Positions 22,521-33,229 of a stretch of 64,000 nt of DNA are shown here, piece after piece. The position numbers and the translations under genes were made by a program. The notes beneath the pieces are model-generated. The model had not been told where the DNA came from and made no database searches. It worked only from the letters and a program-made list of their open reading frames with translations. Location: the NCBI GenBank assembly GCA_037957365.1, contig JARHVA010008422.1, forward strand, positions 62,501-126,500, read 5' to 3'. Source of the DNA: Torreya grandis (lineage: Eukaryota; Streptophyta; Pinopsida; Cupressales; Taxaceae). The stretch's first letter is position 1, and every line of letters starts with the position of its first letter.

Positions 22521-25445
22521 CCACCTTTGATGATTAAAGAGATGTAGTACCTAGAGGTGGTACTATTCACTAATAAATGGGTGTCTAACATGTTGTCTTA
22601 CAATGTATTTGACTACAACCTTTGCCATCCTGGGAATGAAGTAGATTTGCAACATGAATATAGGGTAGAGAACCATAACACCATGAGTGAGATGGTTTAT
22701 AAATTTAATATTTTCAATGCTTTGGATATTCCTGGCCTTTTCCAATTTTTCAATCATCCTTACTTTGGAAAGCTATTCAAAATAGTGAAGTTATTGATCT
22801 TATGGGTGCATGAGGATTACATTTTTTTTGATAGGTGATGGATGTGGATTATATTAGAATAAATTAGTAAAGTATCAGGGTTGTAGTTCTCATGAACAAA
22901 CCTTGAATATGAATTAGATGACCAAGATGAAATAGATAAGATAACCATGGCACTTTAGTACTGAAAACAAGTCCATGCCATGCACATCATAAATCTTCAA
23001 GATCTTACCCTCAGAGTGGCCATGCAGATCATAATGAAAAAGGTTAGATGTAGAGATAGATGTAAATATGTTGATATGGCCCACATATACATTTCATAAT
23101 AGGTCATTGAGGGGTTAAAGTATAACTAGGTGCATTAATTTACTACCAATATTATAGAGGATTCAAGAAAATCCCACCTACTACCCAACTAGATGTTTGC
23201 ATGGGAACCATTTCTATTATTGATGGGATTTGATGAAATTTGTGTACCAAAATACACATATGGAGAGATGAAATGGCCATACTCACTTGATAATAAATCC
23301 ATCATAGAGTAGTATAAGGCGTTCACCTTACCTGGTCTAATCACTCCATCCCAAAAAATTAGGATGAAAGGATGTACAATAAGACGAAGGAAGCCTTTAG
23401 GAATGAGTGGCATGTTCCAAAGTACTTACCTATATAGGTTTTAGACCAATTCAAGTTTTACATTAATCAACACTTATCCATTTCATGCATCTATATGGCT
23501 CCCTATGAATATTTACCTACATGGCTTAAGCTACCATATGCTTTCATAGTGCCATATTTAATGAATGCCATTAATTAGATATATGATGCATAGCATATGA
23601 ATATTACCTTAGAACAAATTAATTCAAAGACTCACACCCTCTGCTAGCTATACATATATCATAGGAAGAAATTTGATAGAGAAAATATTAATTTGGATAG
23701 AACCAACATAAAATTTCAATAAACTTTGGTAGGAAATTATATTCATTCTTTATTCTATATGTTAAAGCCCAAAAAGAAATATTTAGGGAGCATGGAGTGC
23801 AAAAGAGAGAGACTCCATCTAGAAATGACAAGAGAAAATAATAAAGACACCTTAGGCATGATTCTAGTACAAGTACTCAGTTGAAAACTTCAAAAAGACA
23901 AAAGACTACCTAGGTACCACCATATAAAGATCCACCAACTAGTCAACCTAAAGGCCTAGATTTAGTAACACAGACTATTCATTTAGAACATGAGACAATG
24001 ATGCCTAAAGATGATGACATGAAAGATCAGGGAGATCTTCAAGAAGGGACACTAGAAAGAGTTTCTATTGAATAAGAGCAAGGCACTCCCAACTTTGAGG
24101 AGACACTTTCATTGGCATGGTGTGAAGAGACCCCCTTGAAGAGGCACAAATTGAGATTAATGATACACTTGGTGAAAATAAGGATGGTTCTAAAGCATAT
24201 TTGGGAGTGAGTGCACTTGACATCAGGACTACTTACCAAGAGGAAGACATGGGTGTTGAGATATTTTATCTAAATCTATTGAAGGGGAAGGATCCTATTG
24301 ATGACTCCATTCTAAGAACAAACAAGCCCAATGCAACCATGAACCTATGCTCCCAATACCACAAGGGAACACCTAAAAAAATATTGTATATGAATTCTCA
24401 TTTTGTATAAGAGGATGCATTTGACCAGACTTGACATGAAATGTCATTATTCCTTGATTTTTATAAAGAATAATGCCAATTTAAGATGCCTTATGCTAGT
24501 CTTATATTAGATCTAGAAGCAACAATGCTACCTAATACAATTTAATTATATTCACATTAGTTTACCTCTATACAAGCTAGCATGACACTCTTGAAATTAG
24601 AATTTAAGGTTGTAAGTAATAATTCCTTTGTAGAGTTTAGTGCATGGTGGGCCTAGAAGAAACATGCTAAAATGGTGGTGATGTGTAATAAAGAGGTCAC
24701 CACTAGGACAAAGTTGGAGGAAGAAATAGCTAAGCTTAAGTGCCAATTAGAGGTGGAAATAATTACTAAGGTTGAACTATTGAACATCTACAAAGAAATA
24801 TTGAGATAAGACCAAGTGATAGTAGATGAGGTCCCCCTATCTAGTAAGGTAATTGATAAGCTAGAGACCTTGGTAGAGTTAATTTTGAAATGATGAAAAG
24901 AATATCATAGCCCTTAATATGAGAAAATTATGGGTGGTAGAACAATTTGTAGAAGATGTGGATGTTTGCAAGAGAGCCTTGCATAGAGTTGGATATGTCA
25001 TTCCAATTTTAGATGGGGTTTTTGAGAAGATTGCATGCCCATAAAGATTTTGGAAGATTGACTTCGAGCAAAAGAGATTCAATGATATCAATTAGCTGAT
25101 AAAGCCTTATTAATAAAATACTTCTTGGAGTACACCAAAGTATTTAAGGATGTGGAGGCCATAGAGGAAATAATAAGTGTGCACAAATTGGAAATAAACT
25201 TAAAATTTGTAACACTCTAAGGATAGGCTATTACTGAGGTCACTACACTTGAGGGCATTCATAATAATGCTTCCATAGCCATTAAACATTTGGTAAATAT
25301 ATTAGGTGAGTGTCTTGACTAAGCTAAGGAGACTAAGAATCTAAAAGTGGTAATTGAATAAATAATGATGACGCTATTGAATACCTTATCACATTGGGAA
25401 GGTGTTAATAAGCAAATTGAGCAGGCAGGCCTTGAGTTTTTAGTA
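22521..25445 (+). pseudogene. extra ORF of unknown function downstream of integrase (element B)
   Basis: A plus-strand coding-like region of about 2.9 kb, not matched to any family I know. It starts near a proline run (KFVPPPPPLMIKEM at about 22504), then an open 93-residue stretch (22557-22838) with NKWVSNMLSYNVFDYN. The middle part, near 23190-23420, reads FDEICVPKYTYGEMKWPYS and GLITPSQKIRMKGC. Part 24201-24410 is open. The end (24600-25000) is Lys/Glu-rich, with TRTKLEEEIAKLKCQLEVE, probably a coiled coil. Stops and frameshifts abound. Position after pol is where env-like or captured ORFs occur in some plant Ty3/gypsy elements, but no signal peptide or membrane segment is evident. Minus ORFs here are shadows. 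Confidence 0.45.
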
Positions 25446-25530
25446 TAACTTAAGACTTATGTTTAGTCTTAGATGGACTAATGGTATAGTTTGGGGTGAT
25501 TTTGGATACCAAATATTGGCTAAGTAATTT

Positions 25531-26358
25531 TGGAATAAGCATGATGTAGAAGAAGCATGATGTATAATAAACATGACATAAAAGAGTCACAATGCAAAAG
25601 ATAATGATATGGGAGTCTATGGCATGGGAAAACCTAGTTAGAGTAAATATTCATAATAAATAGATAACCTAAGAACAAAGGACTTGTAACACTAGCAAAA
25701 TACTTGGGGAACATGTAGGAAGTGAGAGATTATTAGGGAGCGATTCAAAGGGATGAAATATACTGATTCAAACATGAATTTATAACCATCCCATGGGAAT
25801 ATTGGTGATCAATGATGAGGACCCAACATTGAAGAGATAATATAAGGGCATAAAGTCTTAGGCCCTTAAGAAATCAATGTAATTGGCTACCACAACTCAA
25901 GTGTGTTGATGATCATTAGTAAGGCACTATGCGTTTTATTATGATTGTAACTACTTGGTCAGGAAAACAAAGTATAAATACCCATGAATAGAACTTTGTG
26001 ACGTTGTTGATTATTTTTATATTATTTTAATTGAGGATACTATTGTGATATTGTTATTATTGTAATTAATTAGATAACATAACTTTATATGATTGAGTTA
26101 CACTATACATTTGTTTATGTAACTTGTGCATCACATTTTAATATGATAAATAGAACCTGTGTTGCTTAAATGTTGTTTTTATTATGGAAATAATGATATT
26201 AGTCATCTTATATGTTGTTTTTTAGTTAATTGAGTTTGGGTCCACAATTACCATGTATTTATTTTTTTGGTTAATCATTGCACAAAGTCGATGAGTTTGA
26301 GTGTCATTGTATGTTAGTACACTTTCATGTAACAAAACCGATGGTAACTGGTCCCTTT
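25531..26358 (+). repeat. element B 3' LTR
   Basis: Uninterrupted partner of 5198-5490 plus 13817-14325. It contains the empty target site of element C: gagataatataagggcataaag here corresponds to gagaatataggggatcaaag there, with no insertion. A TATA-like tataaata lies at 25973-25980. No convincing polypurine tract was seen upstream, and the exact right end is uncertain. Confidence 0.7.
25973..25980 (+). promoter_or_regulatory. candidate TATA box, element B LTR
   Basis: tataaata sits in a stretch otherwise shared with the 5' LTR, whose equivalent (13934) has decayed to tgtaaata. Confidence 0.4.
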
Positions 26359-26579
26359 TTTCATGGTACTTAATGAAAAAATGAATTTGATACTAAATAA
26401 AAAATAAATTGGTTCTAAAATGGAAAATTATATTTTGAAGGTGAAATAATATGACTTATAAATATAGCTTATAAATCTAGTTGAAGGAAAAGGATAATGT
26501 CATCTTATAACTGAATAAAAGGAAAATTACACTAATACTACTTCATCTAGAGAAGATGAATAGAATATAGAATGATAAA
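26359..26579 (+). other. junction between element B and resumed element A
   Basis: AT-rich, with no motif recognised. Somewhere here the B 3' LTR ends and A resumes. Confidence 0.35.
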
Positions 26580-27750
26580 CAAGAAGGAACATAGAGTTAA
26601 ATGTTAATAAATATGTGATTTGTAATGGAACTCTATTCAAGGAAAATATTTATGGTTTCTTTTTGAGATGTGTTGACATAGAATAGTATAAGAAACTTCT
26701 CCAAATTTTCATGATCAAACTTATGGATGTCATTTTTATGCCTCTGTTATTGCATATAATATCCTAAGATATCACTAATATTGTCCCTCTTTGTTTAAAT
26801 ATGTTTTTGAATAAGAAAAGATATTCTAAGATTGTCAATAATTTATTAGTATACCTAAGTTAGTAGTACTTCATTTTCAACCAATAGTGATCAAAGAACC
26901 CTTCCATTGGTGGGGTCTAAATTTCATTAGTACATTAAAATCACATTCGAGTGTAGGACATATTTATGTTCTTAATAATACATACTAATTCATAGGGTGG
27001 GTTAAATCCATTCTAGTTAAATATTCCACTTCAAAAGTTGTTTGTAACTTCATGAAGGAAAATATATTGGTGAGGTATGGTGTTCCAAAAAATAATTTTA
27101 AATGATAATGCATCAAAAAAAATTTCCTCAAAACTAGTTGGTTTTTGTTATGGATATGAAATTTCACTATCAAACTTGTCAGAATATTACACTTAGGGAA
27201 ATGATCATGTTGAATCCAAAAATAAGAACCAAGTGATTATCATTTATTAATTGGTAGATGATAATCAAAAGAACTAGAATAAAAGTCTATGTGATGCACA
27301 TTGGCAAGATCATGTTACTTTGAAAATGGATATTTGGGTGTATTATTTTTGATTTTTATATGGAACATATGCCACCATGCCAATATCATTAGAGTTTCTT
27401 GCACTTTAACTGGAAAAGACAACTAAGGATGAGAACTTTTAGAGTTATCTAGATAAGATAATTTTATATCTGAATAAACTAGAGGAAGAAAGAGAGTTGT
27501 CCATTGATATAATAATTGTAAACAAAAACAAAGTAAAGATTATTTTTTGATAAGAAAGTAATAAAATGAGAATTTCAAGTTGGGAATATAGTCATGTTAT
27601 TGGATAAAAAAGATAACCAAAAATAAGTCACAATAAGTTTGACTCATTATGGATTAGACATTTCAAAATTAGACATTTCTATGGTGACCAATTTATACTT
27701 GTCTTGTAGAAATGGTATGCACCTTCCTCTACCCTATAATGGGAAATATC
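26580..27750 (+). pseudogene. Ty3/gypsy integrase remnant, probably of element A
   Basis: The N-terminal zinc region is degenerate, with FHDQTYGCHFYASVIAYNIL near 26710 (split by a frame change). PSLFKYVF and ISIPKLVVLHFQPIVIKEPF follow. The core begins WWGLNFISTLKSHSSVGHIY (about 26910), then FIGWVKSILVKYSTSKVVCN, VRYGVPKN with the following DNAS (second Asp region), then a degenerate GNDHVESKNKN (third acidic region). The later part reads TKDENFxSYLDKIILYLNKL and ends in a C-terminal domain to about 27750. It is clearly not B's integrase, which is separate at 20390-21440. Position and strand fit the far half of element A, with RT and RNase H deleted. Confidence 0.7.
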
Positions 27751-28021
27751 TAAAAAAATATTTTCATTGAACATGTAAATATGTGAAATTAGGATTTGAT
27801 TGTTTTTTCTTTCCCCATTTTGTTTTTGTCATTATTTATGTTGTGTTCCTTATTTTGGTCTTATATGTACTTCTCTTTTGGTTCTTCACCATAAAATATT
27901 ATTTATATGTTAAACTTAACCCTATTACCTAAAGGAATGTAATAACTTATTCTATGTAAATACTTAACCTCTTGTCTTCCCTGTGCATTAATAAAAAAAA
28001 TCAAACATTATTGTATAAGTT
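27751..28021 (+). other. AT-rich tail between integrase remnant and element D
   Basis: No gene seen. It contains an oligo-A stretch and runs into the target duplication aatgt of element D at 28022. Confidence 0.5.
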
Positions 28022-28026
28022 AATGT
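28022..28026 (+). repeat. target-site duplication of element D, left copy
   Basis: aatgt immediately precedes tgttagg. The identical aatgt lies at 32729-32733, directly after the right LTR end. Confidence 0.85.
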
Positions 28027-28964
28027 TGTTAGGATGTGGAGCTAAAAACTTCAACTATGTAGACATGGAGGAGGTTGCTGAGTTCCAGGGATACCATCAT
28101 CGGTAGTGTAACCGACGTCGGTCATCCATAGTGCATAAGTGAAACCAGCATTGGTAGGAGGTCGATCGATGTTGGTCAACTCCAGGCAAATAGGGACCAA
28201 TGTCGATCGCCTATGCGATTCCAGAACTATTCATTGCACAAACAGTTAGTTCATTAAACCAAGTGTTTGCATGTAAAGGCTATTTCGAGTCTTGAGATAA
28301 GTGTCTAAATTAAGAGTCTAAGTTATTGTTTAAGTGTGGGATCTATTTATAGACCCATTGGCATGTATTGTAAAGTGAGCTAGATAGCCAGTGTGTTAGT
28401 GAAGAGAACAAAGTGTGTGTTCCTCCTAGTTCCACAGAGAGCAATAGAGGAAAGCAAGGAAGATCCTTCCATTGTAAGATCATTTGAGTTGTAAGTTTTT
28501 GTAAGCTTATAGGAGATCTACATGTGTAAATAAGGTCTATTGAGTTACAGGTTGTTGCAAGCTTATGGGAGATCTACTTGAAGTACTTTGAGTACTTGTG
28601 TACTGGCAGGGTTATTACTGACTGGTTGGAGGTGAACACCAATTCTGTGTGTGAGTTGTGTGTTGGGACGATTTTTGGTAGGAGAGTGAACTCTTGAGAA
28701 GAATTACTGGACACTTGGTGTGGGAAGCCTAAAAGGTGTGGAAGAGTGTGGTGTCTCTTCATTGTATTATTTTCTGGATGAGTATTAATACAGTTTGTGT
28801 TGTCTCTAATATTTTGTGTCATTTGTGAATTCTAGTTACTTATTGCTTCTGGTTAATTCCACATGTTTAGTTGCTAATACAAGGTAATCATATTGTGCTC
28901 TTTCTGAGGAGCAAGATCCTAACAAGTGAGATCAAATCTGTTTGTTGTTCTTGATTCCCCATCA
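28027..28964 (+). repeat. element D 5' LTR
   Basis: 938 bp, tgttagg...ccccatca. It contains CpG-bearing GACGTC/GATGTC-type palindromes at about 28100-28215, a TATA-like site at 28343, and an internal PBS-like agtgagatcaaat about 30 bp before its end. The minus ORF 28574-28822 is a shadow, repeated in the 3' LTR. Confidence 0.9.
28343..28352 (+). promoter_or_regulatory. TATA box of element D LTR
   Basis: ctatttatag is unchanged in both LTRs (28343 and 32111), inside the fully conserved run gtgggatctatttatagacc. It implies a transcript start near 28380. Confidence 0.6.
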
Positions 28965-28966
28965 AC

Positions 28967-28978
28967 TGGTATCAGAGC
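28967..28978 (+). promoter_or_regulatory. element D primer binding site (initiator tRNA-Met)
   Basis: tggtatcagagc, a perfect match to the canonical plant copia PBS, lies 2 bp after the LTR. Confidence 0.9.
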
Positions 28979-29073
28979 TTTTGGTTGGGTTACTAATAGC
29001 TATTTTAGATCTAGTTAGTGTGTGTTGATTACAGGTTACTCACAGGGTTTTCTGTTTGAGTGGGAGTATAGCA

Positions 29074-30003
29074 ATGGCAGAAGAAAGTAAGCTACAAATG
29101 GAGAAGTTTAATGGCAAGAACTATCAATTATAGAGGATGCAGATTGAAGATTATCTGTATCAGAAAGATTTGTACTTACCATTGGGTGGGGTTGCATGTA
29201 AGCCCCTGGATATGAAGGATGAAGAATGGGAGGTTCTTGATCAGAAGGCTCTAGGATCTATAAGGTTGAGCCTTGCATCGTCTATGATTTCCAGCTTATC
29301 ATAGGCTAAGACAATGGTAGAGTTGATGGAATCTTTGGCAAATTTATATGAAAAACCCTCAGCTTTGAATAAGGTATTTCTTATGAAGTAATTATTTAAT
29401 TTGAAAATGTTGGAAGGTGGATCTATTCATAGTCATCTTAGTGATTTCCATGGTTTGGTAAACTAGTTAAATTTAGTCAATATTGTTTTTGATGATGAAA
29501 TTAAGGCTCTCTTAATCTTATGCTCATTACCTGAAAGTTGGGAGAGTTTGGTAATGACAGTTAGTAATACTGCGTCTGCTTCAAAAATCTTAAAAGTGGA
29601 TGATGTTGTGAGTGTAATCTTGAATGAAGAAATTCACAGGAAAAGCACAGGTGAATCATTAGGAAATGCTTTGAGTGTGGAAATCAGGGGAAGGCAAAGA
29701 GAGAAGATCGAGCATGGGAGATCAAGGTCCAAGATAGGCAAGAGATCCAAGTCTAGGTATGGTAGAATAACCTGTTGGAAATGTGGAAAGCAAGGGCACT
29801 TAAAGAGAGATTATAGGTCGAATGAAGATCAACATGGACACGAAGAAGCAGATGTTGCAGATTATGTTGCACATGATGCTCTGGTATGTTCCTTAGATAA
29901 AGTAGAATCTTGGGTTTTAGATTCTGGTGCCTCTTTTCATGCATCCCCAAATAGGGAATTTTTCATGAGTATGTCCAGGGAGACTTTAGATAAATTTATT
30001 TAG
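29074..30003 (+). pseudogene. copia gag and protease in one frame (element D)
   Basis: The ATG at 29074 starts MAEESKLQMEKFNGKNYQL, the usual copia gag opening. One frame runs without frameshift to 30003, interrupted only by stops at 29131 (TAG, family Trp), 29302 (TAG), 29389 (TAA) and 29464 (TAG). Each can be explained by a single transition. The gag core includes LPESWESLVMTVSN. A zinc knuckle at 29773 reads CWKCGKQGHLKRDY, with the last Cys changed to Tyr. The protease starts WVLDSGASFHASPN at 29911, with the catalytic DSG intact. Gag packages RNA and the protease would mature Gag-Pol. After 30003 the frame is lost. Confidence 0.85.
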
Positions 30004-30284
30004 GGGATGGTAAGCCTTGTTAGATGGTTGGTAAAGGGAAAGTGAAGCTGAAATTACAGACAGGTAACACATGGGTGTTGAAGGAGGTCATGCATGTCCT
30101 AGTTCTGAAGCAGAATTTGATTTTTGTTAGGAAGTTGGGTGATGAGGGTTGCACAACAACTCTCACAACAAACTCTTGGAAGGTTACCAAGGGTGCACTT
30201 ATTGTAGCAAGAGGTAAGAAAGCAGGTACACTTTAGCTATCTACTTGTATTACTGATTCTCCTTTTGGTTTATCTACTTTAGCT

Positions 30285-30530
30285 GTATATTCAAAGATGT
30301 GGCTTAATAGGCTTGGTCACATGAATAAGAAGGAGATGCATGTTCTTGAGTCAAAGGGTATGCTTTCATATTTGAAGAGCATGGATCAAGATTTCTGTAT
30401 GCAGAAGAAGAAGGTAACACTTCTTAAGAAATCTAATGTTCATGATAAGAGCAAGAAAGCCTTGGTTTTTAAGGAGAAGATGATGGATAGAGATCAGTCA
30501 AAGGGGCTAAAGAATTTTGAGTAGAGCAAG
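30285..30530 (+). pseudogene. copia GAG-pre-integrase remnant (element D)
   Basis: WLNRLGHMNKKEMHVLESKG (30300-30359) is the family's H-x-R-xGH-x-xxxMxxLxxKG segment that precedes the integrase zinc finger, with the first His replaced. The following sequence is Lys-rich and does not continue into an integrase core. It lies in a different frame from gag-protease. Confidence 0.7.
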
Positions 30531-31050
30531 GGTGATTTGGACAAGGGTTTGATCCAAAAAGAGCTCACGGGTAAAGGCCATCACTCACAAGTAAAACACA
30601 GAGACCGACATCAGTTAGAAAACTGATGTTAGCATCCAGACAGGGACTGACGTCGGCTATGTGCAGCCCGACATTGGTGACTCAGGATAGATAAACACCG
30701 ATGTTAGTTAGGGGGAACCGATGTCGGTGATGAGGCAGTCACATGGAATTGATGTCGATCGGGTGCAGTCTGAGATGTGATTGGCATCAATCACTGAGAC
30801 AGATTTTAGGTAGACAACAAGCTATCAATTAGTCTCAAGTGCCCATATGGAGGACTTAAAGGGTAAGTAAGCCTCAAATTCATCATTTCCCTTCTTTACA
30901 CTACTTGTTGCTCACTGATGGTCAAGAACCAAGAAGTTATTAAAGAAGTAGAGCAGGTAGATCTAGGAAATAGTGGGAGCTTGGCATGGATGAAGGATGT
31001 GATTCCTTGGAGAAGAACCAAATAGGAGTTTTTTGGATGGAGTTGCTAGC
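30531..31050 (+). other. non-coding interior of element D with CpG palindrome cluster
   Basis: This replaces the integrase and early RT. Between about 30603 and 30795 lie repeated near-palindromes such as gaccgacatcagt, ctgacgtcggct, accgatgtcggt and gatgtcgatcgg. They resemble those in the LTRs at 28100-28215 and 31865-31980. Otherwise no motif. Confidence 0.55.
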
Positions 31051-31145
31051 TGGAAGAAAGCACTAAGAGATGAATGGATGTTCAAGATAAAGAAGAGTGG
31101 GAATGGACATGTGAGACATAAGGCCAAGGTATATGGTCTTGTGTA
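31051..31145 (+). pseudogene. copia RT N-terminal fragment (element D)
   Basis: ALRDEWMFKIKKSGNGHVRH and KAKVYGLV correspond to the K-W-VFKxKxxxxGxxxRxKARLVxKG start of copia reverse transcriptase. The catalytic YVDD part is absent. Confidence 0.6.
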
Positions 31146-31337
31146 AGCTGCAGGACAATGGAGGTTTGACCATTGTGTTTCTCTTTACCAGGTTGGATAA
31201 TATTAGCTACATTATCTTGTTACTATATTGTGTGCTTGTTGTAGGGTTACACATATAGGGAGTTGTTCAACTAAAGGTAAAGCTAGTTTAGAGGTGTGTC
31301 ATGAGGAATCTAGGAGCAACAAGATTATTTGGCATGA

Positions 31338-31790
31338 GTGTGTTCTAGGGACATGGAAGGTCACATGTTGACTTTTTCTTCAGATGATTGTGTGAAACCG
31401 GTTAGCACGCCAATGGTTGGAAAATTTTATGAACAGTGTCTTGATTCACATAATGAGGTTAAGTGCATGGTATGTACTAGACCTAAGTTTTCCCAAGCAG
31501 TGGGAGCTGTCACAAGTTTGGAGCCAATCTGGGAAAGAAGCACGGGAGGGCAGTTCAGTGGATTCTTAGAGGGACCAGTAGCAAGTGCACATGCTATGCA
31601 GGGTCAAGTTATTTTCTACATGGGTTTGTAGATGCGAATGTGGCAAGTGATTTGGATGATAGGAGGTGCACCATAGGATTTGTGGTGGTTGGTCTTCAAG
31701 AGTGATTTTGAAGAGGGATACAAAGCCAAGGAAACAAACTAGATGATGTACAAGCACAAGTATAATTGCAGCTATTTATCTCCAAGTGGG
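31338..31790 (+). pseudogene. copia RT end / RNase H fragment (element D)
   Basis: VKPVSTPMVGKF (about 31390) and MVCTRPKFSQAVGAV (about 31470) are the classic copia RT to RNase H junction (KPVSTPL...YAMVCTRPDISxAVG). After a frame change, GFVDANVASDLDDRRCTIGF (about 31622) matches the RNase H start. The 97-residue ORF 31338-31631 covers the first half. This proves that a full pol once existed and was internally deleted. Confidence 0.75.
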
Positions 31791-31794
31791 AGAT
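31782..31794 (+). promoter_or_regulatory. element D polypurine tract
   Basis: caagtgggagat lies immediately before the tgttagg start of the 3' LTR, the usual copia arrangement. Confidence 0.75.
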
Positions 31795-32728
31795 TGTTAG
31801 GTTATGGAGCTAAAAGCTTCAACTATGCAGACATGGAGGAGGTTGCTGAGTTCTAGGGATACTGGCATCGATAGTGTAACTGATGTCAATCATCTATAGT
31901 GTAGAAGTGAAACCAGTATCGGCAGGAGGTCAGCCGATGTCGGTCAACTCCAGGCAGATAGGGACCGACGTCAGTTGCCTATGCAATTCCAAAACTATTC
32001 ATTACACGAATAGTTAGTTCCTTGAACCGAGTGTTTACATGTAAAGTCTATTTCGAGTCTTGAGCTGCATGTCTAAGTTAAGAGTCTAAGTTATTGTTTA
32101 AGTGTGGGATCTATTTATAGACCCATTGGCATGTATTGTAAAGTGAGCTAGATAGCCAGTGTGCTAGTGAAGAGAACAAAGTGTGTGTTCCTCCTAGTTC
32201 CATAGAGAGCAATAGAGGAAGGCAAGGAAGTTCCTTCCATTGTAAGATCATTTGAGTTGCAGGTTGTTGTAAGCTTATAGGAGATCTACATGTGTAAGGT
32301 ATGTTGAATTGTAGGTTGTTGCAAGCTTATGGGAGATCTACTTGAAGTACTTTGAGTACTTGTGTACTGGCAAGGTTATTACTGACTGGTTGGAGGTGAA
32401 CACCAATTCTGTGTGTGAGTTGTGTGTTGGGACCATTTTTGGTAGGAGAGTTAACTCTTGAGAAGAATTACTGTACACTTGGTGTGGGAAGCTTGAAAGG
32501 TGTGGAAGAGTGTGGCGTCTCTTCATTGTATTCTTTTCTGGATGAGTATTAATACAGTTTGTGTTGTCTCTAATATTCTATGTCATTTGTGAATTCTAGT
32601 TACTTATTGCTTTTAGTTAATTCTACATGCTTACTTGCTAATACAAGGTAATCATATTGTGCTCTTTTTGAGGAGCAAGATCCTAACACATGGGATCAGA
32701 GCTGTTTGTTGTTCTTGATTCCCCATCA
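31795..32728 (+). repeat. element D 3' LTR
   Basis: 934 bp, co-linear with 28027-28964. It keeps the TATA-like ctatttatag at 32111. The internal PBS-like motif is better preserved here as acatgggatcagagctg (about 32687-32703). It is followed by the aatgt duplication (32729-32733). Confidence 0.9.
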
Positions 32729-32733
32729 AATGT
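32729..32733 (+). repeat. target-site duplication of element D, right copy
   Basis: aatgt, identical to 28022-28026. Confidence 0.85.
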
Positions 32734-33229
32734 TTAGACTTGTTATTTTAAGATTACCTATTGTAAATATAATCAAACAAGTGATTCTACAAGTCAAAAT
32801 ATAAAAAAATGATATAATATGGTAGTGCATGGTCATTTCTCATATGACTGAGATTGGTAAACTAGTTTTCAGTTGAATGAATCCAAATTTGAAGAATTTA
32901 TAGAAGCAATGATCTCACCCAACAATGTGTGTTCATTTTTAATATGATTAAGATTGGTGAACTAGTTATCTATTGGTTGGACTAGGAAATAAAAGTGAAT
33001 TCACCAGTGAATAGAAGATCTAGATTTATCTTAAATTACCATGAAAATGTTAGCACCCAATTAGAGCTAGTTGTTGTCTTTAAAATTAAAATTCACAAAA
33101 CTTACCAATTTTCATTCTATTATATATAATTATTTGAAACAATAAATTTTCATTATTTACACATAGTCTATAAATTTTATCTTGAGCTTTAAAACCATTA
33201 GTTCCTAGAGACCTTAAAAAGGCTAAAAT
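32734..33229. other. unassigned AT-rich sequence
   Basis: Short internal repeats of the kind gattggtgaactagtt (about 32850 and 32947). No gene or LTR recognised. Confidence 0.5.

Larger units (their letters stand above)
5198..26358 (+). mobile_element. Element B: old Ty3/gypsy retrotransposon with extra ORF
   Basis: The element is bounded by related LTRs (5198-5490 plus 13817-14325, and 25531-26358). It has domains in the order gag, protease, RT, RNase H, integrase on the plus strand, which is Ty3/gypsy order. RT and integrase motifs, and the MKGMN plus RPYQMNPN region before the RT core, suggest the non-chromovirus (Athila/Tat-like) side. This is recalled family knowledge. No chromodomain was seen. 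About 4 kb separates integrase from the 3' LTR, and much of it is a coding-like extra ORF. Element C (5491-13811) is inserted in the 5' LTR. Every domain has several stops. Target duplications were not found. Confidence 0.7.
28027..32728 (+). mobile_element. Element D: internally deleted Ty1/copia retrotransposon
   Basis: LTRs 28027-28964 and 31795-32728, an exact 5-bp duplication aatgt, a perfect tRNA-Met PBS and a purine tract before the 3' LTR define the whole element. The interior holds copia gag, protease, a GAG-pre-integrase piece, an RT start and an RNase H-side end. The integrase core and RT centre are missing. The LTRs look roughly 93-95% alike by eye, the least diverged pair in the window, so D is probably the youngest element here. 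It still retains CpG-rich motifs. Confidence 0.9.

Noticed and set aside
28574..28822. 82-residue minus-strand ORF, repeated at 32338-32526
   Set aside because: Its recurrence is explained by the two LTRs of element D. The 5' and 3' copies differ in length and nothing resembles a known protein.
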